Source: Prostheceraeus crozeri
Lineage: Eukaryota > Platyhelminthes > Polycladida > Euryleptidae
Assembly: GCA_907163375.1 (NCBI GenBank)
Contig: CAJQUW010011066.1
Span: 1-64,000 of the forward strand
Length of the DNA stretch: 64,000 nucleotides
Reading direction: 5' to 3'
Under the pieces are notes generated by a model that did no database searches, had not been told where the DNA came from, and saw only the letters and a list, made by a program, of their open reading frames with translations. Below are positions 1-12,580 of the stretch, piece after piece (position 1 is the first letter of the stretch; the number at the start of each line of letters is the position of its first letter). The position numbers and the translations under genes are program-made.

Positions 1-3000
1 TCTGAATCGTTCCAGTCAGGGAAAATGCATGAATCGATCTAGTCAAGGGGGAAGGAAAGTTGTCTTTAAATCGGTTCTAGTCAGGAAAGTGTTCTGAATC
101 GTTCAAGTCAGGGAAAAGTGGCGGATGGTCGGGGCTGCTTGTTCATGGCAGGAAAAGAGCTATGAATCTGTATTAAGTCCAGGGATAAGTGTCTGAATCG
201 TTTTTTTTTTTTTTCTTTAATCTGGAAAGGCCTGAATGGCTGCATCGGGGCGCTGGTCAGGAAAGTGTCTGCATCGGTAGCCTTCTATGTCAGGGAATGA
301 GTACAATGAATCTTTCATTATATCCAGGGAAAGTGCACGAATACGATCTAGTCAGGGAAAGTTTGTTCTGTATGATCTAGCAGGGAAAGTTGGGCTGAAT
401 CGGTCTCAGTCAGGGGAAAGTGTGTCTTCTGAATTCGGTCCAGTAGGAACAAAGGTTGCATGAATCGAGTCTAGTCAGGACGGGGGGAAAGTGTCTGAAT
501 CGTTCAAAGTTCAGGAAAGCGCCCGGCTGTTCGTCTAGTCGGAAAGTGTCTGAATGCGGTTTAGTCAGGGGAAAGTTTGGGGTTGCCGGAATCTGTCGAG
601 TCAGGATATGTGTCTTGTTCTCAATCGTATAAGGTCAGGAAAGTGTCTGAATCGGTCAGTCAGGAAAATGGCATGACATCGGTCTTGTCAGGAAAGGGAA
701 AAGGGTCATGAATCGTTCAAGTACAGGGTTAAAGTTGTTATGAATCGGGTTAGTTTCAGGAAAGTGTCTGAAATGCGGTCTGTGTCAGTGGAAAGTGGTT
801 GTGTCTGGAATCGTTCAAGTCCAGTAAAGTGTCGGAATCGGTCCTGTCAGGTAAGGCGTCTGAATCGGTCGGTTCAGGGAAAAGTGGGCTGCATCGGTCT
901 AGTTCAGGAAAGGTAAGTGGTCTGAATCGTTCAAGTCAGTATAACGGTGTCTGAATCCGTCCAGTCAGGGAAAGTTGCGTGTCTGATTAGTTCATGTCAG
1001 GGAAAAGTGTGGAATCGTCTGGTCAGGGAGAAAAATAAAGTGGGCAGGCATCGGTCTAGTCAGGAAAGGATTGTCTGAATCGGTCTAGGCAGGATAAGTG
1101 TCTGTATCGGTGCTGGACAGGAAAGTGCATGCTTCGGTCTTAGTCAGGAAACAGTGTATGAATCGGTCTTGTCAGGAAAGGGGTCTGCATCGTTCAAGTA
1201 TAGGATAAGTTGTTCTCAATCAGTCTACGTCAGGGTAAGTGTCGGAATCGTTCAATCAAGAATAGTAAAGTGTCCTGAATCGCGTCTTGTCAGGAAAGAA
1301 GTGATTAAAGGGTTCTGAATCGGTCTAGTCAGGAAAGTTTTTTAGTTGTCATGAATCGTTCAAGTCAGTTAAAGTGTCTGGAATCGGGGTCTTAGTCAGG
1401 GTATTTAGTGTGTCTCTATCAGGTCTAGTCAGGGGAAAGTTTTGTCTGATGTATCGGTCCAGTCTGAGGGAAAATGCAATGAAATCGGTTATTGTCTGGG
1501 TGGAAATTTGTCTGAATCGTTTTCAAGTCAGGAAAGTGTTCTGAATGATCTAGTCAGGAATAAGTGTCTGAATCGGATCTAGTCTGGAAAGTGTCTGAAT
1601 CGTATCTAGTCAGGAAAGTGGTCTGAATCGTTCAAGTCAGTAAAGTTGTCTTGATTCGGTCATTCAGGAATGTCGTCTGATTCGGTTCTTGGTTCTTATT
1701 GGTGGGGAAAGGGGCCTGCATCGTCTAGTCAGGGGAGTTTCTCCGAATCGGTTCATAGTCAGGAATAAAGTTGTCTGATTCGTTTCAAGTCAGGAAAGTT
1801 GGCCCCGGGTTGGCTGGCTGCATCGTTCAAGTCTCTGGAAACTGGTGCATGAACCGCGTCTAGTCAGGAAAGTTAGGTCTGAATCGTTTAAGTCAGAAAA
1901 GCGGTGGGGGGCTGATCGGTTATGGTCAGGAATAGTGTTGATCGTTCAAGTTCACGGAAAAATGCCTAATGAATCGTCCTTGTCAGGAAAGTGGCATGAA
2001 GCGGTCTAGTCAGGGAAAGTTTTGTCTGAATTTTTTTTGTCACGGGGTTCAGTCAGGTAAATGATGCTATGGAATCGGTCTAGTCAGGAGTTTGAGTGTC
2101 TGTATTTATCTAGTAAGGGAAAGTTGGGGTTTTATGGTTCTGCATCGGTTAGTCAGGGAAAGTAATAATTCATGATGAATCTTTTCAAATCAGAAAGTGC
2201 CGATTCGTTATAGTAAGGAAGTGTCTGAATCGATTCTAGGCAGGTGAAAAAATCGTGGCGGAATCGGTTACAGTCAGGATAATGCATGATCGGGCAGTCA
2301 GGAATGTTGTGTTGTGCATGATATCGGTCTAGTCTGGAAAGTTTATGTCTGAATCGTTTTTTCAAGTCAAGGAAAGCGTGCGGCTGCATCAGTCTAGGTC
2401 AGGATAGTGTCTGAATCGGTCTAGTCTGGAAAGTTATGTGTCTGAATCGGTCCAGTCAGGGAAATTTTGAGTTATTCTCAGCAAGTTTTTTGCGTTTTTG
2501 TTGAATACGGTTGGTCTCAGATAAGGTTGGCTGCATCGGTTAGTCAGGAAATATGTGGTTAGTTCCTGAATCGTTCAATCTTTCAAGTCAGTAAAGTGTC
2601 GCTGAATCCGTCCTAGTTCAGGAGAACGTTGTCTGAATAGTTCAAGTCTAGGGAATGGTCGCGGTTTTCTGAATCGGTCTGGTCTGGAAAGTGTGTGAAT
2701 GCATCGGTCTAGTTCTAGGAAGAAAGTGTCTGAATCGGTTTCGTTTTCTAGTCTGGAAGGGTTCTGAAATCGGTGGGGTTCGGATTGTTGCATTGCATCG
2801 GTCCTGTCAGGGAAAGGAAAGTGTCTGAATCGGTCTAGACAGAGGAAAAGGAAAGTTGGCTTGCATTTCGTTTCAAGTCAGAAGTGCATGAATCGTTCTT
2901 AGTCAGGAAAGTGTCTGAATCGTTCTAGTCAGGGAAATAGTGATGAATCGTTCTAGGTCAAGGAAAGTGAATGAATCGTTTCAAGTCACGAATGTCGCAT

Positions 3001-6000
3001 GTTGGACGGTTAGTCAGAAAAGTGTCCTGAATCGTTCAAGTCAAGGAAAGTGCTTGAAATCGTTCTAGTAGGGAAAAGTGCATGAAATCGGTCTAGTCAG
3101 GAAAGTGTCTGATCGTTTTAAGTTCAGGGGAAAGTGCGATGAATCGGTCTTAGGTTCAGGGTAGTTTGTTCTGAACGATCTAGTCAGGAATGTTGTACTG
3201 CATCGGTTAGTCAAGGAAAAGGCATGGAAATCGGTTCTAGGCAGGAGTTTCTTTTGAATTCGTCTATGTCTGGGTAAAGTAGTTCTGATGATGATCTAGT
3301 AGGTTATGTGGTTTCCTGGTCTGGATTGTTCTAGTCAGAATGTTGTCTGATTCGGTCTGTCAGGACAAATGCGAGCGGGATTGTTAGGGCTGCCCATCGG
3401 GGGTCTAGGGTCAGGAGAAAAGTGTGCTGAATCGGTTTTTTTTTTAAGTCAGGTTGTTTTGGTCTGATTCAGGTCCTGTCAGGAAAGTTGGCTTGTGTTT
3501 TGGCTGGGGGAGTGGCTGCATCGGTATAATCAGGGAAGTAGTTCGTTAAGTTTGTTGTCTCAATCAGTCTAGTACAGGAAAGTGTCTCAATCAGTCTAGT
3601 CAGGAAAGTGTATGAATCGGGTCCAGTTAGGAAAATGCATGAATCGGTCTAGTCAAGGAAAAGGTTTCTGTTTCGTTTCTTCAAGTCAGGGGAAAGTGGT
3701 ATCTGATTCGGGTCCTGTCAGGAAGTGTTTGTCTGGATGGATTCGTTCAAGTCAGGGAAGTTTTGTTTCCGGTATTTTCATTTTTTGAATCGTTTTAAGT
3801 CAGGAAAGCGGATGCATTGTCTGGTCTGGGGAGAAAAGTGTCTTGAATCGTTAAGTCATTGTTATAAAGTGGCTGCAGCGGTCTTAGTCAGGGATATGTG
3901 TCTGAATCGGTTCTCTAGTCACGGGGAAAAGTGGTCTGATCGGTCTGGTCAGGAACAGTGTCTGAATCGTTCCAGTCAGGAAAGTTAGGGCGTCGGGGTC
4001 CTGCATCGTTAAGGCATGGAATGTGATGGAATTGGTCTTGTCAGGAAAGTGTTGATTGTTCAAGTCAGGGAGGAAAGCGGGCGGCATCGGTCTAGTCAGG
4101 TAAGTGTCGGTATCGGTCTAGTAGGAATGGTTGTCTGATCGTTCAAGTCAGGGATTGTGGTGCTGAATACAGTCTGTCAGGTTAGTGTGCTCGGATATCA
4201 GTCTTGTCAAGGATTGGTGAAAGGTTTCTCAATCAGGTCTAGTCAGGAGAAAAGTTGTGTCTTAATCGGTCCAGTCAGGAATATGTGCTGAATCGTGTCT
4301 AGTCAGGGAAAAAAAAATTGTCTGGAATCGTTCAAGTCAGTATAGTTGTCTGAATCGGTATAGTCAGGAAAAGTTTATATGTTGAATCGGTCTAGTCAAG
4401 GAAAGGGTTTTCTGAATCGTTCATGTCAGTAAAGTGTCTGAATCGGTCAGTCAGGGAAAGTTGTTTTGTGTATCAATCTGTTAGTTAGGTTTGTGTCGAT
4501 TCGTTCCAGTCCAGGAAATTTTGCAATGAATCGATCTAGTCAGGAAACGAGATGTTCTGAATCGGACCATGTCTGTGGAAAGTTTTTGCGTCTGAATCGG
4601 TTAGTCGGTAAATAGGAATAATTTAGTCTGAATCGTTAAAGTCGTTTTAGATAGTATTGTTAAAGTGGTCAGAATCGTTCTATGTCAGGAAAGTGCTGCT
4701 CGTTCAAGTCTGGAAAGCGTCTGAATCGGTCTCGTCAGGAATGTGTTTGAATCCTGAAATCGGTCTGGTCAGGAAATAAAAAAAAGTTTAGGCCCATCGG
4801 TCCTTGTGCAGGGGGATTATGTGTCTGATTCGTTTATAAGTCAGGGTTTAAGTGTCTGAATCCGTCCCGACGCAGTCAGGGAGAAAGTTTCTGAATTAGT
4901 TAAAGTCAGGAATGTGTTTGTTGAATCGGTCTGGTCAGGAGAAAAATGGGAAAAAGTGCATGCATCGGTTAGTCTAGGAAAGGTGTCTGAATCGGTCTGG
5001 TCTGGGAAAGTGGTCTTGAAGCGGGTCCAGGAGGATAAGTGGTTTGTCGGCTGCATTCGTCTAGTCAGGAAAGGGTCTCCATCTGTGTCTAGGTCAGGGA
5101 AAGTTGTCTAAAAATGGTCTAGTCAGGGAAATGTCCTGATTCGTCTGGGGTCTGGAGAAAGCGGCTGCATCAGTCTAGTCAGGATTATGGTGTCTGCCTC
5201 GGTTCTAGTCAGGAAAGTGTGCTCCTGAATAGTTCTAGTCAAGGAATCGTGTTGTCTGCATCGGTCTAGTCAGGATATAAGGTCTGAATCGTTCAAGTCT
5301 GGGGAAAGTGTGTCTGAAATCGGTCAAGTCAGGAAAGTGCATGCATCGGTGGTCAAGGGAATAGGTGTCTGAATCGGGATGTACTTAGTCAGGAAAGTAG
5401 TCTGAATCGGTCTTGTCCAGGGGGAAAGCGGCGGCTGCATTTGGTCTTGTCAGGAAAGTGTCTGAATCGGTCGGAGTCGGAAAGTTTTTGTTGACTGAAT
5501 CGTTCATAAGGAGGAAAGTTGTCTGATTCGTTCAAGTCAGGAAAGTTTGTGGGTCGGAATCGGTCAAGTCAGGTAAGTGGTGGCATGCATCTGTCTGGTC
5601 AGGAAAGTGTCTGCCTCGGTCTAGTCAGGAAAAGTTGTCGGAATCGTTTCTAGGTCTAGTCAGGGAAAGTGTCTGCACGGTCTAGTCAGGGAAAGGGTTG
5701 ATTCGTTGTTTTTTTCTAGTCAGGAAAAGTGTCTGAATCGGTCAAGTTAAGGAAAAAGTGCATGCATCGGTCTGGTCAGGAAAGTGTATGAATCGGGGGG
5801 TGTTGGGGGGGTGAGATGGGGGGGTTCTAAGTCAGTTGAAAGTGGTCTTGAATCGGGGTTAGTCAGGGAGGAAAGCGGCCTGCATTGGTCTTGTCAGAGA
5901 TAGTGTTGAATCGGTCGAGGTCAGGAAAGTGGGCTCTGAATGTTCAAGTCAGGTAAATTGTCATATCTGAATCCGTCCAGTCAGGGAAAGTGTCTGAATT

Positions 6001-9000
6001 AAGTTTTCAAGTCAGGAGAAAGTATGTATGAATCGGTCTGGTCAGGAAAGTGCATGCATCGGTCTAGTCAGGAAAGGTCTGAATCGGTCTAGTCAGGAAA
6101 AGTGGATGCATCGTTCAAGTCAGGAAAAGGCATGAATCGGTCTAGTCAGGAAAAAGGGTTTGGTAGGTTTTGTTGTCTGATCGTTTCTTAGTCAGGAAAG
6201 TGCATGAATCGTTCTAGTTCAGGAAAATAGTGCATGAATCGTTTCAAGTTTCTGGAAGAGTTTTGGTGTTGTTGAATCGGTCTAGTCAGGAATAGGTGTG
6301 TCTGAATCGTTCAAGTTCAGGAAAGGTGTCTGAAATCGTTCTAAGTCAGGAAAGGTGATGAATCGGTCTAGTCAGGAAAGTGTTTCTGATTCAGTATTCA
6401 AGTCAGGAAAGAAGTGCAATGGATTTCGTTCCAGTCTGGGGAAAATGACGGATGAAGCGATCTGTCTAGGAAAGTGTACTTTGCATTGGTTAGTCAGGGA
6501 AATGTGCAATGAATCGGGTCTATAGTCAGGAGGAGTTTCTGACGAATCTTAGTCAGGAAAAGTGTCTGAATTCCGATATAGTCAGGGGAAATGTGGGCTG
6601 TATCGTTCTAGTCAGGAAATGTGTCTGAATCGGTTCCTGTTCAGGAAAGGTGCATGAATCGGTCTCTAGTCAGGAAAGTGTCTGAATCGTTTTCAGTTTC
6701 AGGAAAGCGGGTGCGCGGACTGCAGCGGTATACTAGTCTGGATATGTGTCGGAATGGTGGGGGGGTGGGTTCCTAGTCAGGGAATGGAAGTGTCTTGAAT
6801 CTTTTCAAGTCATGAAAGTGTTCTGAATCAGTCTAGTCAGGAAATGTGTCTCAATCAGTCTGTCAGAAAAGTGTTCAATCAGTTTACTCAGGGGGAAAGT
6901 GTCTGAATCGGTCCAGTCAGGAAAAAAGCATGAATCGGTCTTGTCAGGAGCGAAAATGTCTGACTTCGTTTTCAAGTCAGGAAAGTGACTGAATCGGTCC
7001 AGTTCGGGTAAGATTAAGTGTCGAATGTTCAAGTCAGGAAAGTCTTTTTCTTATTGTCTCTGAAGCGTTTAAGTCATTGGATAAATCGGATGGGGGTGGC
7101 ATTGGTTATTTTGGTCAGGATAAGTGTTCTGAATCGTTTGTTCAAGTCTGTTATAGTGGTGCATCGGTTCTAGTCTGCCCAAAGTGTTCTGAATCGGGTT
7201 TAGTCTAGAATGTTTGTCACCTGAATCGCCAGTCGGGTCAGGGGAGGGGAAGGGGAAGAGGGGGAATGGGAGGAGATAAGGGGGAAAGGAAGGGGTGAGG
7301 GGGGGGGGGGGGGGGGAGGGAGGAGGGGAAGTAGGAGGGGAGGGGGGGTGAGGGGAAGGGGGGGGGGAAGGAGGGAGGGGGGATAAAGGAGGGAAAGTGT
7401 CTGTATCGTTCTTGTCAGGAGGGAAAAAGTACAGTGGCTGAATCGATTCAATGTCAGGGAAGGAAAGTGCATGAAATTGGGTTGAAGGTCAGGAAAGTGT
7501 GTCTTCTTGATTCGTTCAAGTAAGGAAAGCCGGGTCTGCATCGGTCTAGTCAGGAATAGGTGTATTGTATCGGTCTAGTCAGGATTTGTGTCTGTATCGT
7601 TCATGTTCAGGTATGTAGTTTCTGAATCGTCTAGTCAGGATAGTGGTACGTGTTCCTTTTTTTTTCTGAATCAGTTAGCAGGAAAGTGTGTCTTTTGTTG
7701 TTTGTGTTTCTTTAGTTTGTTCTCAAATCAGTCTAGTCAGGAAAGTGTTGCGTCTTAATCGGTCCAGTCAAGGAAATTGCTGAATCGGTTAGTCAGGATA
7801 ATGTCTGAATCGTTCAAGTTCAGTAAAAAGTGTCTGAATCGGTCTAGTCGGATAGTTGTGGGTCTGAATCGGTCTAGTCAGGGAAAGTAGTCTGGAATCG
7901 TTCAGTCTGTAATGTGTCTTGAATCGGTAAGTCTCAGGGGGGGTAAAGTTGAGTGGGTCTCAATCAGTCTAGTTCAGGATGTGTGTCTGAATCGTTCCAG
8001 TCAGGAATATTGCTTTTGAAATCATATTAGTCAGGAAAAGTTAGTAGTTTTTTGTTCTGAATCGGTCCAGTCATGAAAGTGAGTGTCTGATTCGGTCTTT
8101 TCCTAGTTCCTATTTTCAGGAAATTGTCTGAATCGTTCAACAGTCAGGAAAGTGTTCAGAATCGTTCAAGTCAGGAATGTTGCTGCAGCATTGTGTTTCA
8201 TGCAAGGAAAGTGCATGAATCGGGTTCTAGTCTGGAATAGTCTTTGTGTAGTCTGAATCGGTCTAGTAGGAAAGCTCGGCTGGCATCCGGTCGTGTCAGG
8301 AATTGTCTGCATTCGGTCTTGTTCAGGAATGTGGATGTTGGTCAGAATCGGTCAGGACGCCGGTGTCTGGTAAAACGCTTTTATTATTAGCGTCTGAATC
8401 GGTCTCGTCTGGAAAGTTGGCCTGAATCGGTATGTTCAGGGAATGTGGCCGAATCGGTTAGTCAGGAAAAGTGTCTGAATCGTTCAAGTCAGTAAAGGGT
8501 GTCTGAATCGTCAGTCAGGAAAGTATGTCTGAATTGTTCAAGTCAGGAATGTGGGTTTCTGAATCGGTCTGGTCAGGAATTGTTGCTGCAGGCATCGGTA
8601 TAGTTCAGGATAAGTGGTTCTTGAATCGGTCTGGTCAGGGGAAAGTTTGTCTGAATCGGGCCAGGTCAGGAAAGTGGTGTTTGCGGGGCTCAACATCTAA
8701 GGAGGTCAGAATGTGTAGTTCAAAATTGGTCTAGTCAGGAAATGTGGTCTGCTGACTCAGGTCGGGTCAGGAGAAGAAAAAGCTAGTGTCTGGGCTGCAT
8801 CGGTCTTAGTCCAGGATGTTGGTTCCCGATAATCGTTTTTCAAGGCAGGGAAATTGTCTGAAGACTGGTCAAGTCAGTGGAAAAGTGCATGCTTCCGGTA
8901 CTGGTCAGGAGGAAAGTTGTCTGAATCGGTCTAGTGCAGAAAAAGTTGTGTGTTCTGAATCGGTCTAGTCAGGAAAGCGTGTACGGGCTGATTGGTCTTG

Positions 9001-12000
9001 TCAGGATAAAGTTGTATGAATACGGTCGAGTCAGGAAAGTTCGGGTTACGGAGCTTTTTTGGATTTTTGGGTCCGGGTGAACTCGTTCAAGTCAGGAAAA
9101 GTGTTCTGAATCGTTCAAGTCAGAAAAGTGTCTGAATCGTTCAAGTCAGAAAAGCGGCTGCATCGGTTAGTCAGGAAAAAGCGGCTGCACGGGGTCTGGC
9201 GTCAGGGGAAAAATAAGCGGCTGCATTTCGGTCTAGTCTCAGGGAAAGTGTCACCTGAATCGGTATAGTCAGGGGAAAGTGGCTGACGGTCTAGGTCAGG
9301 GGGGGAAGATGGAAAGTGTCTGAATCGTTTTTTTCAAGTAGGTATGTGGGGGTGGCGGGGGGCTTGCACGTTCAAGTTCTGGAAAGTGCATGATATCGAT
9401 CTAAGTCAGGAAAGATTCGTTTCTGATGTTCAAGTCAGGAAAGTTTGACATAAATCGTTGCTAGTCAGGAAAGTGCATGAATACGGTCTAGTCGGTAAGT
9501 GGTTATGAATCGTCAAGTCATGAAAGTGGAGTTGCAGTTTTCCCATGAATTTGACAAATCGTTTTTTTTCTGTCAGGAAAAGTTGGTCTGAATCGATCTA
9601 GTCAGGATAGTTGGCTGATCGGTCCAGTCAGGAAATGTGAACTGATTCGGTCCAGTTCAGGAAAGTGGGCGTTTTTTTCGGGTAGTGTTTGTCTTGAATC
9701 GGGCCAGTCAGGAAAGTGTCGATCGTTTAAGTCTGGGAAAGCGGATTGCTTCGGTCTGGTCAGGTAATGTTGTCTGTGAATCGTTTAAGTCAGTATAGTT
9801 GGCTGCTCGGTATTGTCTGGTTGTGTGAGTTGTCTGAATCGGCGGGTGTGGTTTTCGTCGTGTCGAGGAAAGTGTTGTGGTCTGAATCGGGTTTTCTGTG
9901 TCAGGGGAAATGTGTCTGACATCGTTTTTCAAGTATGGAGGAAAGTTTGGGGGGCTGCATCGTTCAAGTCAGGTAAATGTGCCATGAATCGGTCTAGTCC
10001 GGAAAGTGGTGTCTGGATCGTTTCAAGTAAGGGGAAAAGCCTGTGAGGTCGTTCGGCTGCATCGGTCTAGTTCAGGAAAGTGTTCTTTTTTTTTTGAATC
10101 GGTCTTGTCAGGAATGTGAGCCTTTGTCTGAATCGTTTTCAAAGTCAGGGAAAGTTTTGTCTGAATCCAGACTAGTCAGGGGAAGGTCTGGTGAAAAGTG
10201 TCTGAATCAGTCTAGTCAGGAAGGTAAAGTGTCTCAATCAGTTAGTCAGGTAAGTGTCTTAATCGGTCCAGTCCAGAATTATGCGTGAATCGGTCTAGCC
10301 AGGAAAATGTATGAATCGTTTCAAGTCAGTAAAGTGTCTGAATCGGTCTAGTAGGAAAAGTGTTCATGATATCGGTCTAGTCAGGAATGTGTCTGTATCG
10401 TTCAAGTCAGTAATGTTGTCTGAATCGGTCCAGGTCATGGAAAGTGTGTTCTCAATCAGTCTAGTCAGGAAAGTGTTGTTTGTTTTTTGTCTGAATCGTT
10501 ACAGTCAGGAATATGCAATGAATCGATCTAGGTCAGGAATTTGTGAGTGTCTGAATCGCGTCCAGTTCATGAAAGTGTTCTGAATCGGTCTAGTCAGGTC
10601 AGGGATAATGTTCTGAATCGTTCAAGTCAAGTTAAAAGTCTCAGAATACGTTCAAGTTCAGGGAAAGTTGCTGCATCGTTCCAAGTCATGGTAAGTGAAG
10701 TGTGCATGAATCGGTCTAGTCAGAAAAGTGTCTGAATCTGTCTAGTTTTTCAGGGAAAGCTGGGGCGGCTGGCTGACATCCGGTATTCTTGTCAGGAAAT
10801 TGTCTGCATCGGTCTTGTCAGGAAAGTTGTTTTGTCTGAATCGGTCAGTTCAGGGAAAGCTTGAATTTGTTGCTTCGTTTTGCTGCTCTGGTTCTTGATT
10901 CGGTATCGTCAGGAAAAGATTGTCTGAATCGGTCGGGTCAGGAATGTGGTTTTTGTGTACGTGTTTTGGGTTTGCTTTTGGCATATTGGGGACCGCATCG
11001 GTCTAGTCAGGGAATGGTAGAAAGTTGTATGAATCGTTTCAAGTTCAAGTAATAGTATAGTGTCTGAATTCCGTCCAGTCTGGAAAGTGTCTCTGAAGTA
11101 TTTATAGGTTTTTAAGTCAGGTAAGGGAGTTTGTCTTGATCGGTCTGTCAGGAAAGTGGGGCATGCATCGGTCTAGTCAGGAAAGTTGGGTGCTGAAATC
11201 GCGGTAGGTCTGGTCTGGGAAAGTGTCTTGTACGGAATCGTACCAGTAGGGTAGTGCGTTTTGTAGGGGTTGTGGGATGGCTGCATCGGGTCTAGTACGA
11301 TAGTGGTCGCAATCAGTTAGTCAGGAAATAGTAGTGGTGGTAAAAGTGTACAAATTTGGTCTAGTCAGGAAATGTCTGAATCGGTCTGGTTTGTCCAGGG
11401 GAATGCGTCGTGTGGGGGACTGCATTCAGTATAGTCAGGAAAGGTTTGGAGTATGTCTGTCTGCCTCGGTGCTAGTCAGGAATGTGGGTTGTCTGAATAG
11501 TTTCTAGTACAGGAAAGTGTTTTGCAATCGGTCTAGGCACGAAAGTGTATGAATGTTTCAAGTCTGGGAAAAAGTGTTCTTCTGAATTCGGTCAATTCAG
11601 AAAGTGTGCATGCATCGGTTGGTCTGGAAGTGTCTGAATCGGTTTTCTAGTCTAGGAAAGTCTGTTCTGAATCGGTCCAGTTCAGAAAAGCGGGAAGGGG
11701 CTGCATTGGTCTTGTCAGGAAAAGTGTCTCTTGAATCCGTCGGTTAGTCAGGGGAAAGTGTCTGATTCGTTTTTTCAAGTTCAGGAAGGTTGCTTGAGTT
11801 CTGAATCGCGGTTGGTCAGGAAACGTTTTTGCATGCTTCGTCTAGTCACAGGAAAAAAGTGTCTGATCGGTCTGGGCTGGAATAGTTGTGTGCGTCTGAA
11901 TCGGTCCAGTCAGGAAATGTATGTCTCATTCAGTATAGTCAGGAAAGTTGTCAAAATTGGTTAGTCAGGGGTAAAAAGGTCTGAATCGGTCTGGTCAGGG

Positions 12001-12580
12001 GAACGCGTTGATGGCGGCATTCGGTCTTGTCAGGAATGTGTCTGATATCCGGTTTTTTCTTTCAAGTCAGGGAAATTGTTCCGTGCTGATTCGGTCAAGT
12101 CAGTGAAGTGCATGCATCGGTCTGGTAGGGAAAGTGTCTGAATCGGTACATAGTCAATGGGAAATGAGTTGTTATCGGACGAGGTCTGAATCGGGTTTAG
12201 TCAGGGAATGCGGTTTAGGCTTAGCGGGCTGCAGTCGGTCTTGTCAGGAATGTGTCTGATTCGGTCGAGTCAGGGGATAAGTGTTATTATTGTGTTTGTC
12301 TGTATAAGTTCAAGGTCATGGAAAGTGTGGCTGAATCGGTTCAAGGTCAGGAAATAAGTGTCTTGAATCGTTCAAGTCAGATAAAATGAAAATAAGCGGC
12401 TGCATCGTATAGTCAGGAAAGCGGCCTGCATCGGTTGGTCAGGGGGGAATGCGGGGATGCATCGGGTCTAGTCAAGGAAAAGTCGTCTGAATCGGTCTAG
12501 TCCAGAAAGTTGGGCTGCATCGGTTAGTCAGGAAAGTGGTCTTGTTCTTTTCTGATGAATCGTTTTTTTTTTTCAAGTCA
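1..12580 (+). repeat. Left part of array, dense small insertions (probable unpolished sequence)
   Basis: The same 26-bp satellite is recognisable throughout, but nearly every unit has extra bases, doubled letters, or runs of T or G (poly-T near 199, 3,436, 9,553 and 12,563; a G/A-rich run at about 7,230-7,395). The changes are mostly insertions, and many lengthen a homopolymer already present in the unit. The density falls sharply near 12,580, with no gradual decay. This pattern fits raw single-molecule long-read error better than ancient decay, which should give substitutions and deletions too. Unit sequences and any open frame here, including the proline-rich minus-strand frame at 7,200-7,541, should not be trusted. 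True array length here is probably somewhat less than 12.6 kb. Confidence 0.75.

Noticed and set aside
7200-7541. Proline-rich minus-strand open frame
   Set aside because: It translates the G-rich run at about 7.23-7.4 kb in the error-laden segment.
4097-10255. Perfect donors CAGGTAAGT at 4,097, 5,570 and 10,247
   Set aside because: All lie in the error-rich segment and differ from the unit by one base, so they are probably read errors.
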